The notes beneath the pieces are model-generated. The model made no database searches, had not been told where the DNA came from, and worked only from the letters and a program-made list of their open reading frames with translations. From contig NYVZ01000018.1 of the NCBI GenBank assembly GCA_002684895.1, positions 1-28,930 of the forward strand: a stretch of DNA of 28,930 nt. The letters run 5' to 3'. The DNA comes from Pelagibacteraceae bacterium. GTDB taxonomy: Bacteria > Pseudomonadota > Alphaproteobacteria > Pelagibacterales > Pelagibacteraceae. The translations under genes were made by a program, and so were the position numbers. Below, one piece after another: positions 15,070-24,287 of the stretch (its first letter is position 1; each line of letters begins with the position of its first letter).

Positions 15070-17637
15070 TTATTCTTTCGCTTTTTTTGTTTTCTTTGTT
15101 TTCTTTGTTTTCTTTAATTTTTTTCCTTTTTTTTGTGCATCATACTCAAGTCTTTTATCTATATATACAAGCGCTTCTTCCATAGTAATATCATTTGGGT
15201 CTTTGTCATCAGGAATTGTTGCATTAATGGTTTTATATTTTATGTAGGGACCAAATTGCCCTTTCATTACTTTTACTGGTTTTTTGTCCTCGGGGTGTTC
15301 ACCTAGATTTTTAATTTCGTTTGATGAGCGACGCCCAGGTTTAGCTTCTGCAATTAATGTTACAGCTTTATTTAAACCAATCGAAAAAATATCATCTGGT
15401 GTCTCTAGTGTTGAAGACTTATTTGCACATTTAACATATGGTCCAAATCTACCATTGTTTAATGTTATGTCCTCATTATTTTCTGGATACTTACCTAAAA
15501 TTTTTGGCAAACTCGATAAGAATTTTGCTTTATCTAGATCCACATCATTAGGAGATATACCCTTTGGTATAGAAAAATTTTTCAATTCTTTTTCTTCATT
15601 TCCAACTTGCAAATAAGGACCAAATCTTCCTTTTTTTAATATAATTTTCATTCCTTCATCTGTACTGCCAATTTCTTTTGGTTCAGACATGAAGTCTTCT
15701 TGAGCAGCTTTGATACGCGACAAAGGTCTTGTAAATTTGCACTCTGGATATTTAGAACATCCAATAAAAGCACCGAATCTTCCCACTTTTAAACTTAGTT
15801 CACCACCACATTGACAGGCTCTTAAAACTTTATCTTCTTTATCTTTATCAAAAATAATATCAGATAAACTTTCGTTTAGCATATCTAGAATAGTTCTTGT
15901 CCTTAATTCTTTCACTTCGTTAACATTTGAATTAAACTGATCCCAAAATTGACTTAATACATCTATCCAATTAATTTTACCCGAGGTTATATCGTCTAAG
16001 CTATCTTCAAGTTTTGCTGTAAAATTATAATCAACATACTTATTAAATAATTTATCTAAAAAGGCTGTAATTAATTTACCACGATCTGTTGGATTAAATT
16101 TTTTATTCATTAATTCAACATAATTACGTGTAGATAAAACTGATATGATACTAGCATAAGTTGAGGGTCTACCAATTCCAAGTTCTTCTAATTTTTTCAC
16201 TAGGCTTGCCTCTGAGTATCTTGGTGGTGGATTGGTGAAATGCTGTTCATCAATAATTTTATCTAATATTAGTTTGTCACCATTATTTACATCAGGCAAA
16301 ATATTATCATCATCTTCATTTTCATCTTTTTTTTCCTCATCCTCCTTGCTTTCTTGATACAATTTTAAAAAACCATCAAACTTTTGAACTGATCCATTTG
16401 CCCTAAATGAAATAGTGTTGTCATTATTAATTATATCTATTGAGGTTCTTTCAAATTCAGCAGACTCCATTTGTGATGAGACTGTTCTATTCCAAATTAG
16501 TTCATATAACCTCATTTGATCTCTATCTAATATTGATTTCAAAGAAGATGGATCTCGATAAATATCTGTAGGCCTTATTGCTTCATGTGCTTCTTGAGCA
16601 TTTTTTGCTTTTTTCCCACTATAATTTCTAGGTACATCAGGTAAATAATTCTTACCAATTTTGTTTTCGATGTAATTTCTACAGGATTGTAAGGCTTCAT
16701 TTGAAATTTGAGTTCCGTCTGTTCTCATGTAAGTTATGAGACCAACTGTTTCTCCTTCAATTTCAAACCCTTGATAAAGTCTTTGAGCAACTTGCATTGT
16801 TCTTGACGCTCCAAATCCTAATTTTTTTGAACCTTCTTGCTGCATAGTTGATGTTGTAAATGGAGCATATGGATTTCTTTTATATGGTTTTTTTTCAATT
16901 TGATTTATCTTAAATGAATGTTTTTTAATTTCTTCAACTGCAGATTTTGTTTGATTTTCATTTTTAAAGAAAAATTTATTAACTTTCTCAGATTTAAATA
17001 ATGTAATTTTAGATTTTAACTCTTTATTTTCTTTATTTTTAAATAATGATTGCACACTCCAATATTCATCTGGTTTAAAAAGCTCTATTTCATTCTCTCT
17101 TTCAACAATTAATTTTAAAGCAACGGACTGTACGCGTCCTGCGGATTTTGAACCTGGTAATTTTGTCCAGAGTATTGGTGAAATATTAAATCCAACTAAA
17201 TAATCAAGAGCTCTACGTGCCATGTAAGCATCTACTAGCTCCGTATTTATTTCTCTTGGATTGTCTATTCCTTTCTGAACTGCTTTTTTTGTAATCTCAT
17301 TAAAGACAACTCTTTCTACCTTCTTATCTTTAAGTAATTTTTTATCATTCAAAATATTTTTTACATGCCATGCGATAGCTTCCCCCTCACGATCTGGGTC
17401 GGTTGCAAGAATTATTTTTTGAGCATTCTTTGCTGCATCATAAATTTCTTTCAGTGGTTTCTTTGATCCTGGATCAATTTCCCAAGTCATATTAAAATTA
17501 TTATCCGTGTCGACCGAGCCGTTTTTTGAAGGAAGATCTCTTACATGTCCGTAACTAGCCAAAACAATATAATTTTGCCCAAGATATTTGTTTATCGTTT
17601 TTGCTTTTGCAGGACTTTCAACAATTACTAGGTTCAT
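15070..17637 (-). CDS. topA: DNA topoisomerase I
   Basis: An 855-residue type IA topoisomerase that relaxes negative supercoils. The Toprim domain starts at residue 1 (NLVIVESPAKAKTI, Glu7) with the acidic DPDREGE (80-86); the active-site tyrosine is Tyr303 in GLITYMRTDGTQIS; GRPSTYASI and PPRYSEASLVKKLEELGIG follow. The C-terminal part has one Cys4 zinc-ribbon (CQCGG to CSKYPEC), then at least three Toprim-C repeats, each with G-x-FGPY, and a Lys-rich tail with repeated KKT triplets. The organisation fits alphaproteobacterial TopA. The dprA gene often found beside topA is absent; the plsY-pyrC-pyrB genes come immediately upstream on the same strand. Confidence 0.96.
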   Translation of the reverse strand: MNLVIVESPAKAKTINKYLGQNYIVLASYGHVRDLPSKNGSVDTDNNFNMTWEIDPGSKKPLKEIYDAAKNAQKIILATDPDREGEAIAWHVKNILNDKKLLKDKKVERVVFNEITKKAVQKGIDNPREINTELVDAYMARRALDYLVGFNISPILWTKLPGSKSAGRVQSVALKLIVERENEIELFKPDEYWSVQSLFKNKENKELKSKITLFKSEKVNKFFFKNENQTKSAVEEIKKHSFKINQIEKKPYKRNPYAPFTTSTMQQEGSKKLGFGASRTMQVAQRLYQGFEIEGETVGLITYMRTDGTQISNEALQSCRNYIENKIGKNYLPDVPRNYSGKKAKNAQEAHEAIRPTDIYRDPSSLKSILDRDQMRLYELIWNRTVSSQMESAEFERTSIDIINNDNTISFRANGSVQKFDGFLKLYQESKEDEEKKDENEDDDNILPDVNNGDKLILDKIIDEQHFTNPPPRYSEASLVKKLEELGIGRPSTYASIISVLSTRNYVELMNKKFNPTDRGKLITAFLDKLFNKYVDYNFTAKLEDSLDDITSGKINWIDVLSQFWDQFNSNVNEVKELRTRTILDMLNESLSDIIFDKDKEDKVLRACQCGGELSLKVGRFGAFIGCSKYPECKFTRPLSRIKAAQEDFMSEPKEIGSTDEGMKIILKKGRFGPYLQVGNEEKELKNFSIPKGISPNDVDLDKAKFLSSLPKILGKYPENNEDITLNNGRFGPYVKCANKSSTLETPDDIFSIGLNKAVTLIAEAKPGRRSSNEIKNLGEHPEDKKPVKVMKGQFGPYIKYKTINATIPDDKDPNDITMEEALVYIDKRLEYDAQKKGKKLKKTKKTKKTKKAKE
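15084..15115. repeat. Short tandem repeat in the 3' end of topA
   Basis: A 9-base unit (TTTTCTTTG on the plus strand) is repeated about three times and encodes the Lys-Lys-Thr repeats of the TopA tail on the minus strand. The copies are nearly identical at the DNA level, so copy number may vary between strains without loss of frame. Confidence 0.7.
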
Positions 17638-17709
17638 AGGAAAAATTAAGTCTCAAATATTTATTAAATTGTCAATTTAATGTTTCTATAAAGCTTGAAA
17701 ATGGTGTTT

Positions 17710-18288
17710 TTATTTAGTTTTTATTTTACTTTCTTCACCTGAAATTATTCTTTTGATGTTATCTTTGTGGGTGTAGATACTAAAAATAGTAAAAAAAAAC
17801 ATTAGTAAGCTAAGATTTCTTTCATATAAAATAAATGTAGCTAACAATGTTGCAACAAATGCTACTATCGCAGAAAGAGAAGAGATCTTAAAAACTTTAA
17901 CTACCGCGGCCCATGTAATCAAAAAAATAATACAAAGAATATAATTAACAACTAGTATTCCCCCAATAAAAGTTGCCACTCCTTTACCACCCTTAAATTT
18001 TAACCATACAGGAAATATATGTCCTAAGTACACAATCAAAAAAGACATTAAAATAAATTCTGAATATAATTTTTCTGTTATTAATACTGCAATACTACCT
18101 TTAGCTACATCTGATAAAAGAGTAAATACTGCCAATTTTTTGTTACCGGTTCTTAGAACATTTGTTGCTCCAATATTTCCAGAACCAATTTTCCTAACAT
18201 CTCCAAGTCCAGCAATTCTTGTATAGATTAAACCGAATGGGATACTGCCTAGTATATATGAATAAAAACTTACAATAAAAATTTCCAT
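17710..18288 (-). CDS. plsY: Glycerol-3-phosphate acyltransferase PlsY
   Basis: A 192-residue membrane protein with about five to six helices that acylates glycerol-3-phosphate with acyl-phosphate, the first step of phospholipid synthesis in most bacteria. The three PlsY motifs are present: GSIPFG near residue 14 continuing to the SGNIGATNVLR motif (37-47), and GHIFPVWLKFKGGKGVATF (around 88-106). The start overlaps the pseudo-pyrC stop by one base. The partner plsX is not in the window. PlsY next to pyrC and pyrB is a known alphaproteobacterial arrangement (pyrB-pyrC-plsY). Confidence 0.94.
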   Translation of the reverse strand: MEIFIVSFYSYILGSIPFGLIYTRIAGLGDVRKIGSGNIGATNVLRTGNKKLAVFTLLSDVAKGSIAVLITEKLYSEFILMSFLIVYLGHIFPVWLKFKGGKGVATFIGGILVVNYILCIIFLITWAAVVKVFKISSLSAIVAFVATLLATFILYERNLSLLMFFFTIFSIYTHKDNIKRIISGEESKIKTK

Positions 18289-19571
18289 TAGATCTTAAAT
18301 ACTAACTTTCCATTTAAAAAAGTTTTTTCGACTTTACCTTGAAGTTTCCTACCTTCAATTGCAGTATTCTTAGATTTTGATTGCATTTTTTCCCTCTTAA
18401 CAACCCAGGGTTTTTCCAAATCTAAAATTGCAATATCACCTGGCATACCTTTTTCCAATGATCCAGCATTAATTCCAAATATTTTTGCAGGATTCTCAGT
18501 AATGCATTTAATTATGGTTTTTAAATCTAGATTACCATTATGATATTGCTCTAAAGCCAAAGGTAGAAAAGTTTCAATTCCTGAGGCACCAGTCGCACAC
18601 TTTTGAAAAGTAAGTCTTTTTGATTCTTCATCTTCCGGTTTGTGGTCAGAGACCATTATATCTATTATACCATTTTTTATTCCGTTAATTAAATCTAGCC
18701 TGTCTTGTTCTGTTCTAAGCGGAGGGGATAATTTTAAGAATGTTTTGAATTCGCCAATATCATTTTCGTTCAAGGATAGGTGATTTATTGAAACACCAGT
18801 TGTGAATTTAAGATTTTTACCTTTCCATTCATTAATAATTTCAAGTGACTTCCCAGATGATATTAATGATATATGATATTTTGAATGATATTGATTTAGT
18901 AATCTTAAATCACGCTCTATAATCAGATGTTCTGCATAATCAGGTATTCCCTTGAGCCCCAATTTTGTTGAAATAAGACTTTCATTTATTACGCCATTTT
19001 TAGATAATTCATTATCTTGAGGAAACTGTATTACTAACGCATTTTGATTTTTGCCATAATTAAATATTTTATCCATTACATTATTATTCTGAATACACTT
19101 AATTCCATCAGTAAAACCAACGGCACCATTGAGTTTTAACAATCCAAATTCAGTAATTTCATTACCTTCAATATTTTTTGTTAATGATGCAAGGGAATAT
19201 ATTTTGATCAATGATTTGTCTCTAGCCCTACGTTTGATAAAATCAAAAGTTGAAACATTATCAATCACTGGATTAGTATTTGGCATTGTAACCACGGATG
19301 TTACCCCGCCTGAAATAGCAGCTTGGCTTAAAGTTCTGTAATTTTCTTTATATTCAAAACCTGGTTCACTGGCAAATACTCTGCCGTCAATAATTCCTGG
19401 AATAGCTAATTTATTTTTACAATCGTAAATTTCAATGTCTCCAATATTATCTTTTGTTACTTTTTTTCCACAAGCTTCAATCAAACCGTCGTTGTTAATT
19501 AGTATTCCACCAATTTCATCAATATTATTTTTTGTATCAACTATTCTGACATTAATTATTGCTGACTTCAT
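18288..19571 (-). CDS. pyrC: Dihydroorotase-like protein lacking metal ligands (pseudo-DHOase partner of PyrB)
   Basis: A 427-residue amidohydrolase-fold protein beginning MKSAIINVRIVD. The start at ATG 19571 forms an ATGA overlap with the pyrB stop; a longer in-frame start at 19601 would lie inside pyrB. The fold is that of class I dihydroorotase (PGIIDGRVFASEPGFEYKE, VTSVVTMPNTNPVID, SDHKPEDEE), but the metal-binding His-x-His is Arg64-Val65-Phe66 and the later ligand histidines are also changed (VIQFPQDNE where HAED is usual; SDHKPE for DHAPH). It is therefore probably not catalytic and acts as a structural partner of aspartate transcarbamoylase, as known for PyrC-prime in other proteobacteria. 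An active dihydroorotase should be encoded elsewhere. Confidence 0.85.
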   Translation of the reverse strand: MKSAIINVRIVDTKNNIDEIGGILINNDGLIEACGKKVTKDNIGDIEIYDCKNKLAIPGIIDGRVFASEPGFEYKENYRTLSQAAISGGVTSVVTMPNTNPVIDNVSTFDFIKRRARDKSLIKIYSLASLTKNIEGNEITEFGLLKLNGAVGFTDGIKCIQNNNVMDKIFNYGKNQNALVIQFPQDNELSKNGVINESLISTKLGLKGIPDYAEHLIIERDLRLLNQYHSKYHISLISSGKSLEIINEWKGKNLKFTTGVSINHLSLNENDIGEFKTFLKLSPPLRTEQDRLDLINGIKNGIIDIMVSDHKPEDEESKRLTFQKCATGASGIETFLPLALEQYHNGNLDLKTIIKCITENPAKIFGINAGSLEKGMPGDIAILDLEKPWVVKREKMQSKSKNTAIEGRKLQGKVEKTFLNGKLVFKI

Positions 19572-20521
19572 TTTTGATTCTCCATCAAAATCTTTAAACA
19601 AGCCATCCTTACTGCAACGCCCATTTCAACTTGTTGAATGATAATACTTCGATTTATGTCGTCAGCTAAAGTGGCATCAATCTCAATGCCCCTATTCATT
19701 GGACCAGGATGCATAATTAAAGCATTGTCTTTCGCATGTTTAATTTTTTTATAGTCTAAAGCAAAAAACTCGTAATATTCTCTAGTGGATGGAATATAAG
19801 AACCATCCATCCTCTCCAGCTGCATTCTAAGCATCATGATAATATCTACATCTTTGAGACCATCTTCCATGTTGGTAAAAACTTTTACACCAAATTGACT
19901 AATATCTTTAGGCATTAAAGTGCTTGGTGCGATAACTCGAACCTCTGCACCCATCATGGTAAGAAGATAGATATTTGACCTAGCTACTCTAGAATGCATT
20001 ATGTCACCACATATAGCAATTTTAAGTCCTTCAATTTTCCCTATCTTCATTTTAATAGTCATCGCATCTAGTAGAGCCTGAGTAGGATGCTCCCTCCACC
20101 CGTCACCAGCATTAATTACTGAGCAATTTACTTTTCTTGACAGTAAGTTAGCTGCCCCAGAGTCAGCATGTCTTATAACAAGAATGTCAGGATGCATTGC
20201 ATTTAGAGTCATGGCAGTGTCAATTAATGTTTCGCCTTTTTTAATAGCTGAGTTTGAAACGTTCATATTCATTACATCAGCACCAAGTCTTTTGCCTGCA
20301 AGTTCAAATGATGACAAGGTTCTTGTAGAACTTTCAAAAAATAAATTAATTTGAGTTTTGCCTTTTAGTAAACTTAATTTTTTATTTTCTTTTCTATTAA
20401 GTTCAACAAACGACTGACTTTCGTTAAGAATATGAACAATTTCTGGAATAGATAAATCTTGAATACCTAGAAGGTTCTTCTTTTCATATTTAACAGCTTG
20501 TTTAGTTTTAAATAAAGCCAT
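19568..20521 (-). CDS. pyrB: Aspartate carbamoyltransferase catalytic subunit
   Basis: A 317-residue ATCase catalytic chain joining carbamoyl phosphate and aspartate in pyrimidine synthesis. The carbamoyl-phosphate loop FFESSTRTLSSFE (61-73), the AIKKGETLIDT loop with its active-site Lys, GDGWREHPTQALLD and the C-terminal HPGPMNRGIEID are intact. No regulatory subunit gene (pyrI) is adjacent; instead the pseudo-DHOase follows with a four-base overlap, as in organisms whose ATCase is a PyrB-PyrC' dodecamer. ruvX lies upstream on the same strand with about 40 bases between. Confidence 0.96.
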   Translation of the reverse strand: MALFKTKQAVKYEKKNLLGIQDLSIPEIVHILNESQSFVELNRKENKKLSLLKGKTQINLFFESSTRTLSSFELAGKRLGADVMNMNVSNSAIKKGETLIDTAMTLNAMHPDILVIRHADSGAANLLSRKVNCSVINAGDGWREHPTQALLDAMTIKMKIGKIEGLKIAICGDIMHSRVARSNIYLLTMMGAEVRVIAPSTLMPKDISQFGVKVFTNMEDGLKDVDIIMMLRMQLERMDGSYIPSTREYYEFFALDYKKIKHAKDNALIMHPGPMNRGIEIDATLADDINRSIIIQQVEMGVAVRMACLKILMENQK

Positions 20522-20561
20522 TAAAATCAGTCCTATAGGCTTATTTCTTTAATAAGGCAAG

Positions 20562-21032
20562 CTATTTATTTAAAAAATCTAAATATCCTTGAAGGATAAA
20601 TGCAGCAGCGTGTTGATCAAGTTTTTTTGTTTTTTTTGATGAATTAATGTCTAAATCGTCCATTAAACTAAAAGCCCCATCACTAGATAACCTTTCGTCC
20701 CATAGAGTAATAGGTAAATTTGTCATTTTTGAAATATTTTGTGCAAAATCTTTAGCTGATTGTGATCTTGGTCCAATTGAACCATCCATATTAATTGGAT
20801 TTCCAACTACAATACCTTTAATTTCATAATCCATAATAACCCTATTTAGATCTTCAATAAATTTTTTAAATTTTTTCATAAAAATAATTTTAAGAGGAGT
20901 TGCAATTTTTTGATTTGGATCGCTAATTGAAATACCAATATTTTTTTTACCAGGATCTATGCCAAGTATTCTAGTGCCTTTTCCAATTTTATTAGGAAAG
21001 TCTGTATTTTCGCAAAGGTTGATAGTTTTCAT
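20562..21032 (-). CDS. ruvX: Putative pre-16S rRNA nuclease / Holliday junction resolvase-like protein (RuvX, YqgF)
   Basis: A 156-residue RNase H-fold protein. Motifs: ILGIDPGKKNIGISISD with catalytic Asp26, VVGNPINMDGSIGPRS, LPITLWDERLSS and the C-terminal LDQHAAAFILQGYLDFL with the second acidic pair. In E. coli YqgF takes part in 16S rRNA 5'-end maturation; a Holliday-junction role was proposed earlier. It reads divergently from gatC, with 37 bases between starts. A ruvX-pyrB arrangement is common in Proteobacteria. Confidence 0.92.
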   Translation of the reverse strand: MKTINLCENTDFPNKIGKGTRILGIDPGKKNIGISISDPNQKIATPLKIIFMKKFKKFIEDLNRVIMDYEIKGIVVGNPINMDGSIGPRSQSAKDFAQNISKMTNLPITLWDERLSSDGAFSLMDDLDINSSKKTKKLDQHAAAFILQGYLDFLNK

Positions 21033-21069
21033 TAAAGTGTTACTTTATCGAAAATTTTACCAAAGTCTA

Positions 21070-21357
21070 ATGTCAATTACCAAAGATACTGTTAAAAAAA
21101 TTTCAAAGCTTTCAAGGATAGCTTCAAATGAAAAGTTTGAAGATAATATGATCAAAGATTTAAATGCAATTCTAAAATTTGTTGAACAGTTAAATGAAGT
21201 AAAAATTGATAACGTTGAACCTCTAAACTCAACCGTTGATCAGGAATTGATTAAAAGAGATGACACAGTTAGTTTAATGAATGAAAAGAAAGATATTCTT
21301 TCTAATTCACCCGAAGATAATGATGATTTTTATGTTGTACCAAAGGTTATTGAATAA
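21070..21357 (+). CDS. gatC: Asp/Glu-tRNA amidotransferase subunit C
   Basis: A 95-residue protein of normal GatC length when started at ATG 21070. A longer open frame runs back into ruvX, but its extra N-terminus is antisense ruvX and unlike GatC. The N-terminal helix TKDTVKKISKLSRIASNEKF, the FVEQLNEVKIDNVEPLNSTVD segment and the DDFYVVPKVIE tail are the GatC pattern. It wraps around GatA and GatB and stabilises the complex. It overlaps gatA by one base. Confidence 0.94.
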   Translation: MSITKDTVKKISKLSRIASNEKFEDNMIKDLNAILKFVEQLNEVKIDNVEPLNSTVDQELIKRDDTVSLMNEKKDILSNSPEDNDDFYVVPKVIE

Positions 21358-22817
21358 TGAGTGAAATATATCAATTAAAACTTTTTGACCTCGTAGAAAA
21401 AATTAAAAATAAAGAAATTTCTTGCACAGAGGCAACACAATCATATGTAGATAGAGCCAAAAAATCAAAAAAATTAAATTGTTTTATTGAAGAAACTTTC
21501 GAACAAGCGATAAAAAAATCAAAAATACAAACAGATAATGTTGATCCTAGCAAAAAACTTTTTGGAGCACCCTTTGCTGTAAAAGATTTATTTTGTACAA
21601 AAGGTGTGCAAACAACTGCTTCTAGTAAAATGCTTGAAGGTTTCAAGCCAGAGTATGAATCTACTGTGACAACAAAAATTTGGGATCAAGGCGCAAACCT
21701 TCTTGGTAAATTAAATTGTGATGAGTACGCAATGGGGTCTTCAAACGAAACAAGTTATTTTGGAAATGTTATTAATCCTTACAGAAATGATAAAGATTTA
21801 GTTCCTGGCGGCTCATCTGGAGGATCAGCTTCAGCTGTGGCAGCAAATTTAACATCAGCAACTGTAGGGACTGACACTGGTGGATCCATTAGGCAACCCG
21901 CATCATTTACTGGTATTGTGGGGTTAAAACCAACATACGGACGTTGTTCTCGATGGGGAATAGTTGCTTTTGCTTCTTCTTTGGATCAAGCCGGTCCTAT
22001 GACAAAAGATGTTAAAGATGCATCCTTATTAACGGAAGTTATTTGTGGCCACGATAAAAAAGATTCAACTTCAGCAAAGAAGGAACCTGAATTTTTTAGT
22101 AAAAAATTAACAAAAAATATTAAAGGTTTGAAAGTAGGTATTCCAAAAGAATATAAAATTGAAGGCATGTCAAAAGAAATTGTTGATCTCTGGGAAAAAG
22201 GAATTGAGTTAGTTAAATCACTTGGTTGTGAAACTAAAGAGATATCTCTTCCACATACAAAATACGCCCTTCCGGCATATTATATTATTGCACCAGCCGA
22301 GGCTTCTTCAAATTTAGCTAGATACGATGGTGTGAAGTATGGTTTTAGAGCTGAAGGAAAAGATCTTATTGAGATGTATGAAAATACCCGATCTATTGGA
22401 TTTGGCAATGAAGTTAAAAGAAGAATTCTTATAGGAACGTATGTTTTGTCATCTGGGTATTATGATGCTTATTATTTAAAGGCTCAAAAAATTAGGAGAT
22501 TAATTAAGAATGACTTTGATGAAGCGTTTAAGGAGGTTGATACAATTTTAACCCCCACAACACCATCCTCAGCTTTCGCAATTGGCGAAAATGTTGATGA
22601 CCCAATTGCCATGTATTTAAATGATGTATTGACCGTACCTGTAAATCTTGCAGGATTGCCTGCAATTTCAATACCAGCGGGATACGATAAAAACAATTTA
22701 CCTTTAGGTCTTCAGTTTATAGGAAAATCATTCGATGAACAAACAATTCTAAACAATGCGTATGCGGTTGAACAATCAATTAATTTTAAGTCAAATATTA
22801 AGGACTGGTGGATTTAA
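21357..22817 (+). CDS. gatA: Asp/Glu-tRNA amidotransferase subunit A
   Basis: A 486-residue amidase-signature enzyme that frees ammonia from glutamine for the GatB site. The Ser-cisSer-Lys triad is visible as Lys76 (FAVKDLF), Ser153 (PGGSSGGSASA) and Ser177 (DTGGSIRQPASF), at the positions of characterised GatA proteins. The last residues (KDWWI) are typical. It makes Gln-tRNA(Gln) and/or Asn-tRNA(Asn) from mischarged precursors. Starts and stops overlap gatC and gatB by single bases, so the three subunits are cotranslated. Confidence 0.96.
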   Translation: MSEIYQLKLFDLVEKIKNKEISCTEATQSYVDRAKKSKKLNCFIEETFEQAIKKSKIQTDNVDPSKKLFGAPFAVKDLFCTKGVQTTASSKMLEGFKPEYESTVTTKIWDQGANLLGKLNCDEYAMGSSNETSYFGNVINPYRNDKDLVPGGSSGGSASAVAANLTSATVGTDTGGSIRQPASFTGIVGLKPTYGRCSRWGIVAFASSLDQAGPMTKDVKDASLLTEVICGHDKKDSTSAKKEPEFFSKKLTKNIKGLKVGIPKEYKIEGMSKEIVDLWEKGIELVKSLGCETKEISLPHTKYALPAYYIIAPAEASSNLARYDGVKYGFRAEGKDLIEMYENTRSIGFGNEVKRRILIGTYVLSSGYYDAYYLKAQKIRRLIKNDFDEAFKEVDTILTPTTPSSAFAIGENVDDPIAMYLNDVLTVPVNLAGLPAISIPAGYDKNNLPLGLQFIGKSFDEQTILNNAYAVEQSINFKSNIKDWWI

Positions 22818-24283
22818 TGACGGATAAGACATTTGATTATTATTTAAAAGGAGAAAAGGGAGAATACGAGGTTATAATTGGACTTGAAGTTCACGCTCAA
22901 GTTCTATCTGAGTCAAAATTATTTTCACCATCAGCGACAAAATTTGGATCAGAACCAAACTCACAGGTTAGTCTAGTCGATGCAGCAATGCCAGGAATGT
23001 TGCCTGTGATAAACAAATTTTGTGTAGAACAGGCTATTAAAACTGGATTGGGTTTGAATGCTAAAATCAACACCTTTTCCAAGTTTGATAGAAAAAATTA
23101 TTTTTATGCAGACCTTCCACAAGGTTATCAAATTTCACAATTTAAATATCCTATTGTAGGGGAAGGAAAGGTTATTTTAGATATGCCTTATGGCACAAAG
23201 GAAATTGAAATAGAAAGATTGCATCTTGAGCAAGATGCAGGAAAAAGCATACATGATCAAGATCCAAAAAAATCATTTGTAGATTTAAATAGATCTGGAA
23301 TTGCATTAATGGAAATTGTTAGCAAACCTGATCTTAGATCCCCAAGTGAAGTAGGGGAGTATATTAAAAAGTTAAGATCTATAATGAGGTATCTTAATAC
23401 CTGTGACGGCAATATGGAAGAGGGTTCATTAAGGGCAGATGTAAATGTTTCAGTAAGAAAAAAAGGGGAAAGCAAACTTGGAACTAGATGTGAGATTAAA
23501 AATGTTAATTCAATAAAATTTATGCAACAAGCAATTGACTATGAGGCCCGTAGACAAATAGAATTAATAGAGGAAGGAAATGAAGTCGATCAAGAAACAA
23601 GATTATTTGATACTAAAAAACAAGAAACAAGATCAATGAGAAGTAAAGAGGATGCACATGATTACCGTTATTTTCCAGACCCGGATTTGTTACCATTAGA
23701 AATAGAGAATTCCTATATTGAAAATTTAAAAAAGAACTTACCTGAACTACCGGATCAAAAAAAACTAAGATTGATTACAGACTTTAAGTTATCAAATTAC
23801 GAAGCTAGCGTAATTATTTCAGATCAAGCTGTATCTGCATACTATGAAGAAGTCGCAAAAAATTCAGATTACAAACTTGCTGCAACTTGGCTAATGGGTG
23901 AATTATTTGCAACATTAAATAAAGAGGGAAAAGAAATTTCTGAAAGCCCAGTAAGCGCAACCAACTTGGCAAAAATGATAAATTTAATAAAAGATGGAAC
24001 TATATCTGGAAAGATTGCTAAAACTGTATTTGAGGAAATGATAAAAAATAATGAAGATCCATATAGAATTGTAGAAGAAAAAGGCTTAAAGCAAACATCA
24101 GACCCTAAAGAAATAGAAAATATAATAGATAAAGTTTTATCATCTAATCAGGATAAGGTTACACAGTACAAATCAGGCAAAGATAAGCTTTTTGGTTTCT
24201 TTGTTGGTCAAGTAATGAAAGAAATGAAAGGCAAGGGGAATCCAGGAATGATAAATGATATTTTAAAATCTAAGTTAAAGTAA
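22817..24283 (+). CDS. gatB: Asp/Glu-tRNA amidotransferase subunit B
   Basis: A 488-residue protein starting at ATG 22817, which overlaps the gatA stop as TAATG; an in-frame GTG at 22808 is less likely. The catalytic domain begins YEVIIGLEVHAQ and has FDRKNYFYADLPQGYQISQ, the kinase-like ERLHLEQDAGKS and DYRYFPDPDLLP; the helical and tail (YqeY-like) domains follow, ending GNPGMINDILKSKL. GatB phosphorylates the mischarged Glu or Asp on tRNA and amidates it with ammonia channelled from GatA. Confidence 0.96.
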   Translation: MTDKTFDYYLKGEKGEYEVIIGLEVHAQVLSESKLFSPSATKFGSEPNSQVSLVDAAMPGMLPVINKFCVEQAIKTGLGLNAKINTFSKFDRKNYFYADLPQGYQISQFKYPIVGEGKVILDMPYGTKEIEIERLHLEQDAGKSIHDQDPKKSFVDLNRSGIALMEIVSKPDLRSPSEVGEYIKKLRSIMRYLNTCDGNMEEGSLRADVNVSVRKKGESKLGTRCEIKNVNSIKFMQQAIDYEARRQIELIEEGNEVDQETRLFDTKKQETRSMRSKEDAHDYRYFPDPDLLPLEIENSYIENLKKNLPELPDQKKLRLITDFKLSNYEASVIISDQAVSAYYEEVAKNSDYKLAATWLMGELFATLNKEGKEISESPVSATNLAKMINLIKDGTISGKIAKTVFEEMIKNNEDPYRIVEEKGLKQTSDPKEIENIIDKVLSSNQDKVTQYKSGKDKLFGFFVGQVMKEMKGKGNPGMINDILKSKLK

Positions 24284-24287
24284 TTAT

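Noticed and set aside
17670..17675. TTGACA (minus strand) as a topA promoter
   Set aside because: No acceptable -10 box lies 15-19 bp downstream of it. The 72-base gap 17638-17709 shows nothing else I can support.
19572..19601. Longer start of the pseudo-DHOase at 19601
   Set aside because: It lies within pyrB and adds ten residues with no homology, while ATG 19571 forms the usual ATGA overlap.
20540..20557. Hairpin CTTATT/AATAAG between ruvX and pyrB
   Set aside because: Only six base pairs, nearly all A-T, with no U-run; expected by chance at this composition.
20959..21069. N-terminal extension of gatC into ruvX
   Set aside because: The added residues are antisense to the ruvX 5' end and do not resemble GatC, and ATG 21070 gives the normal family length.
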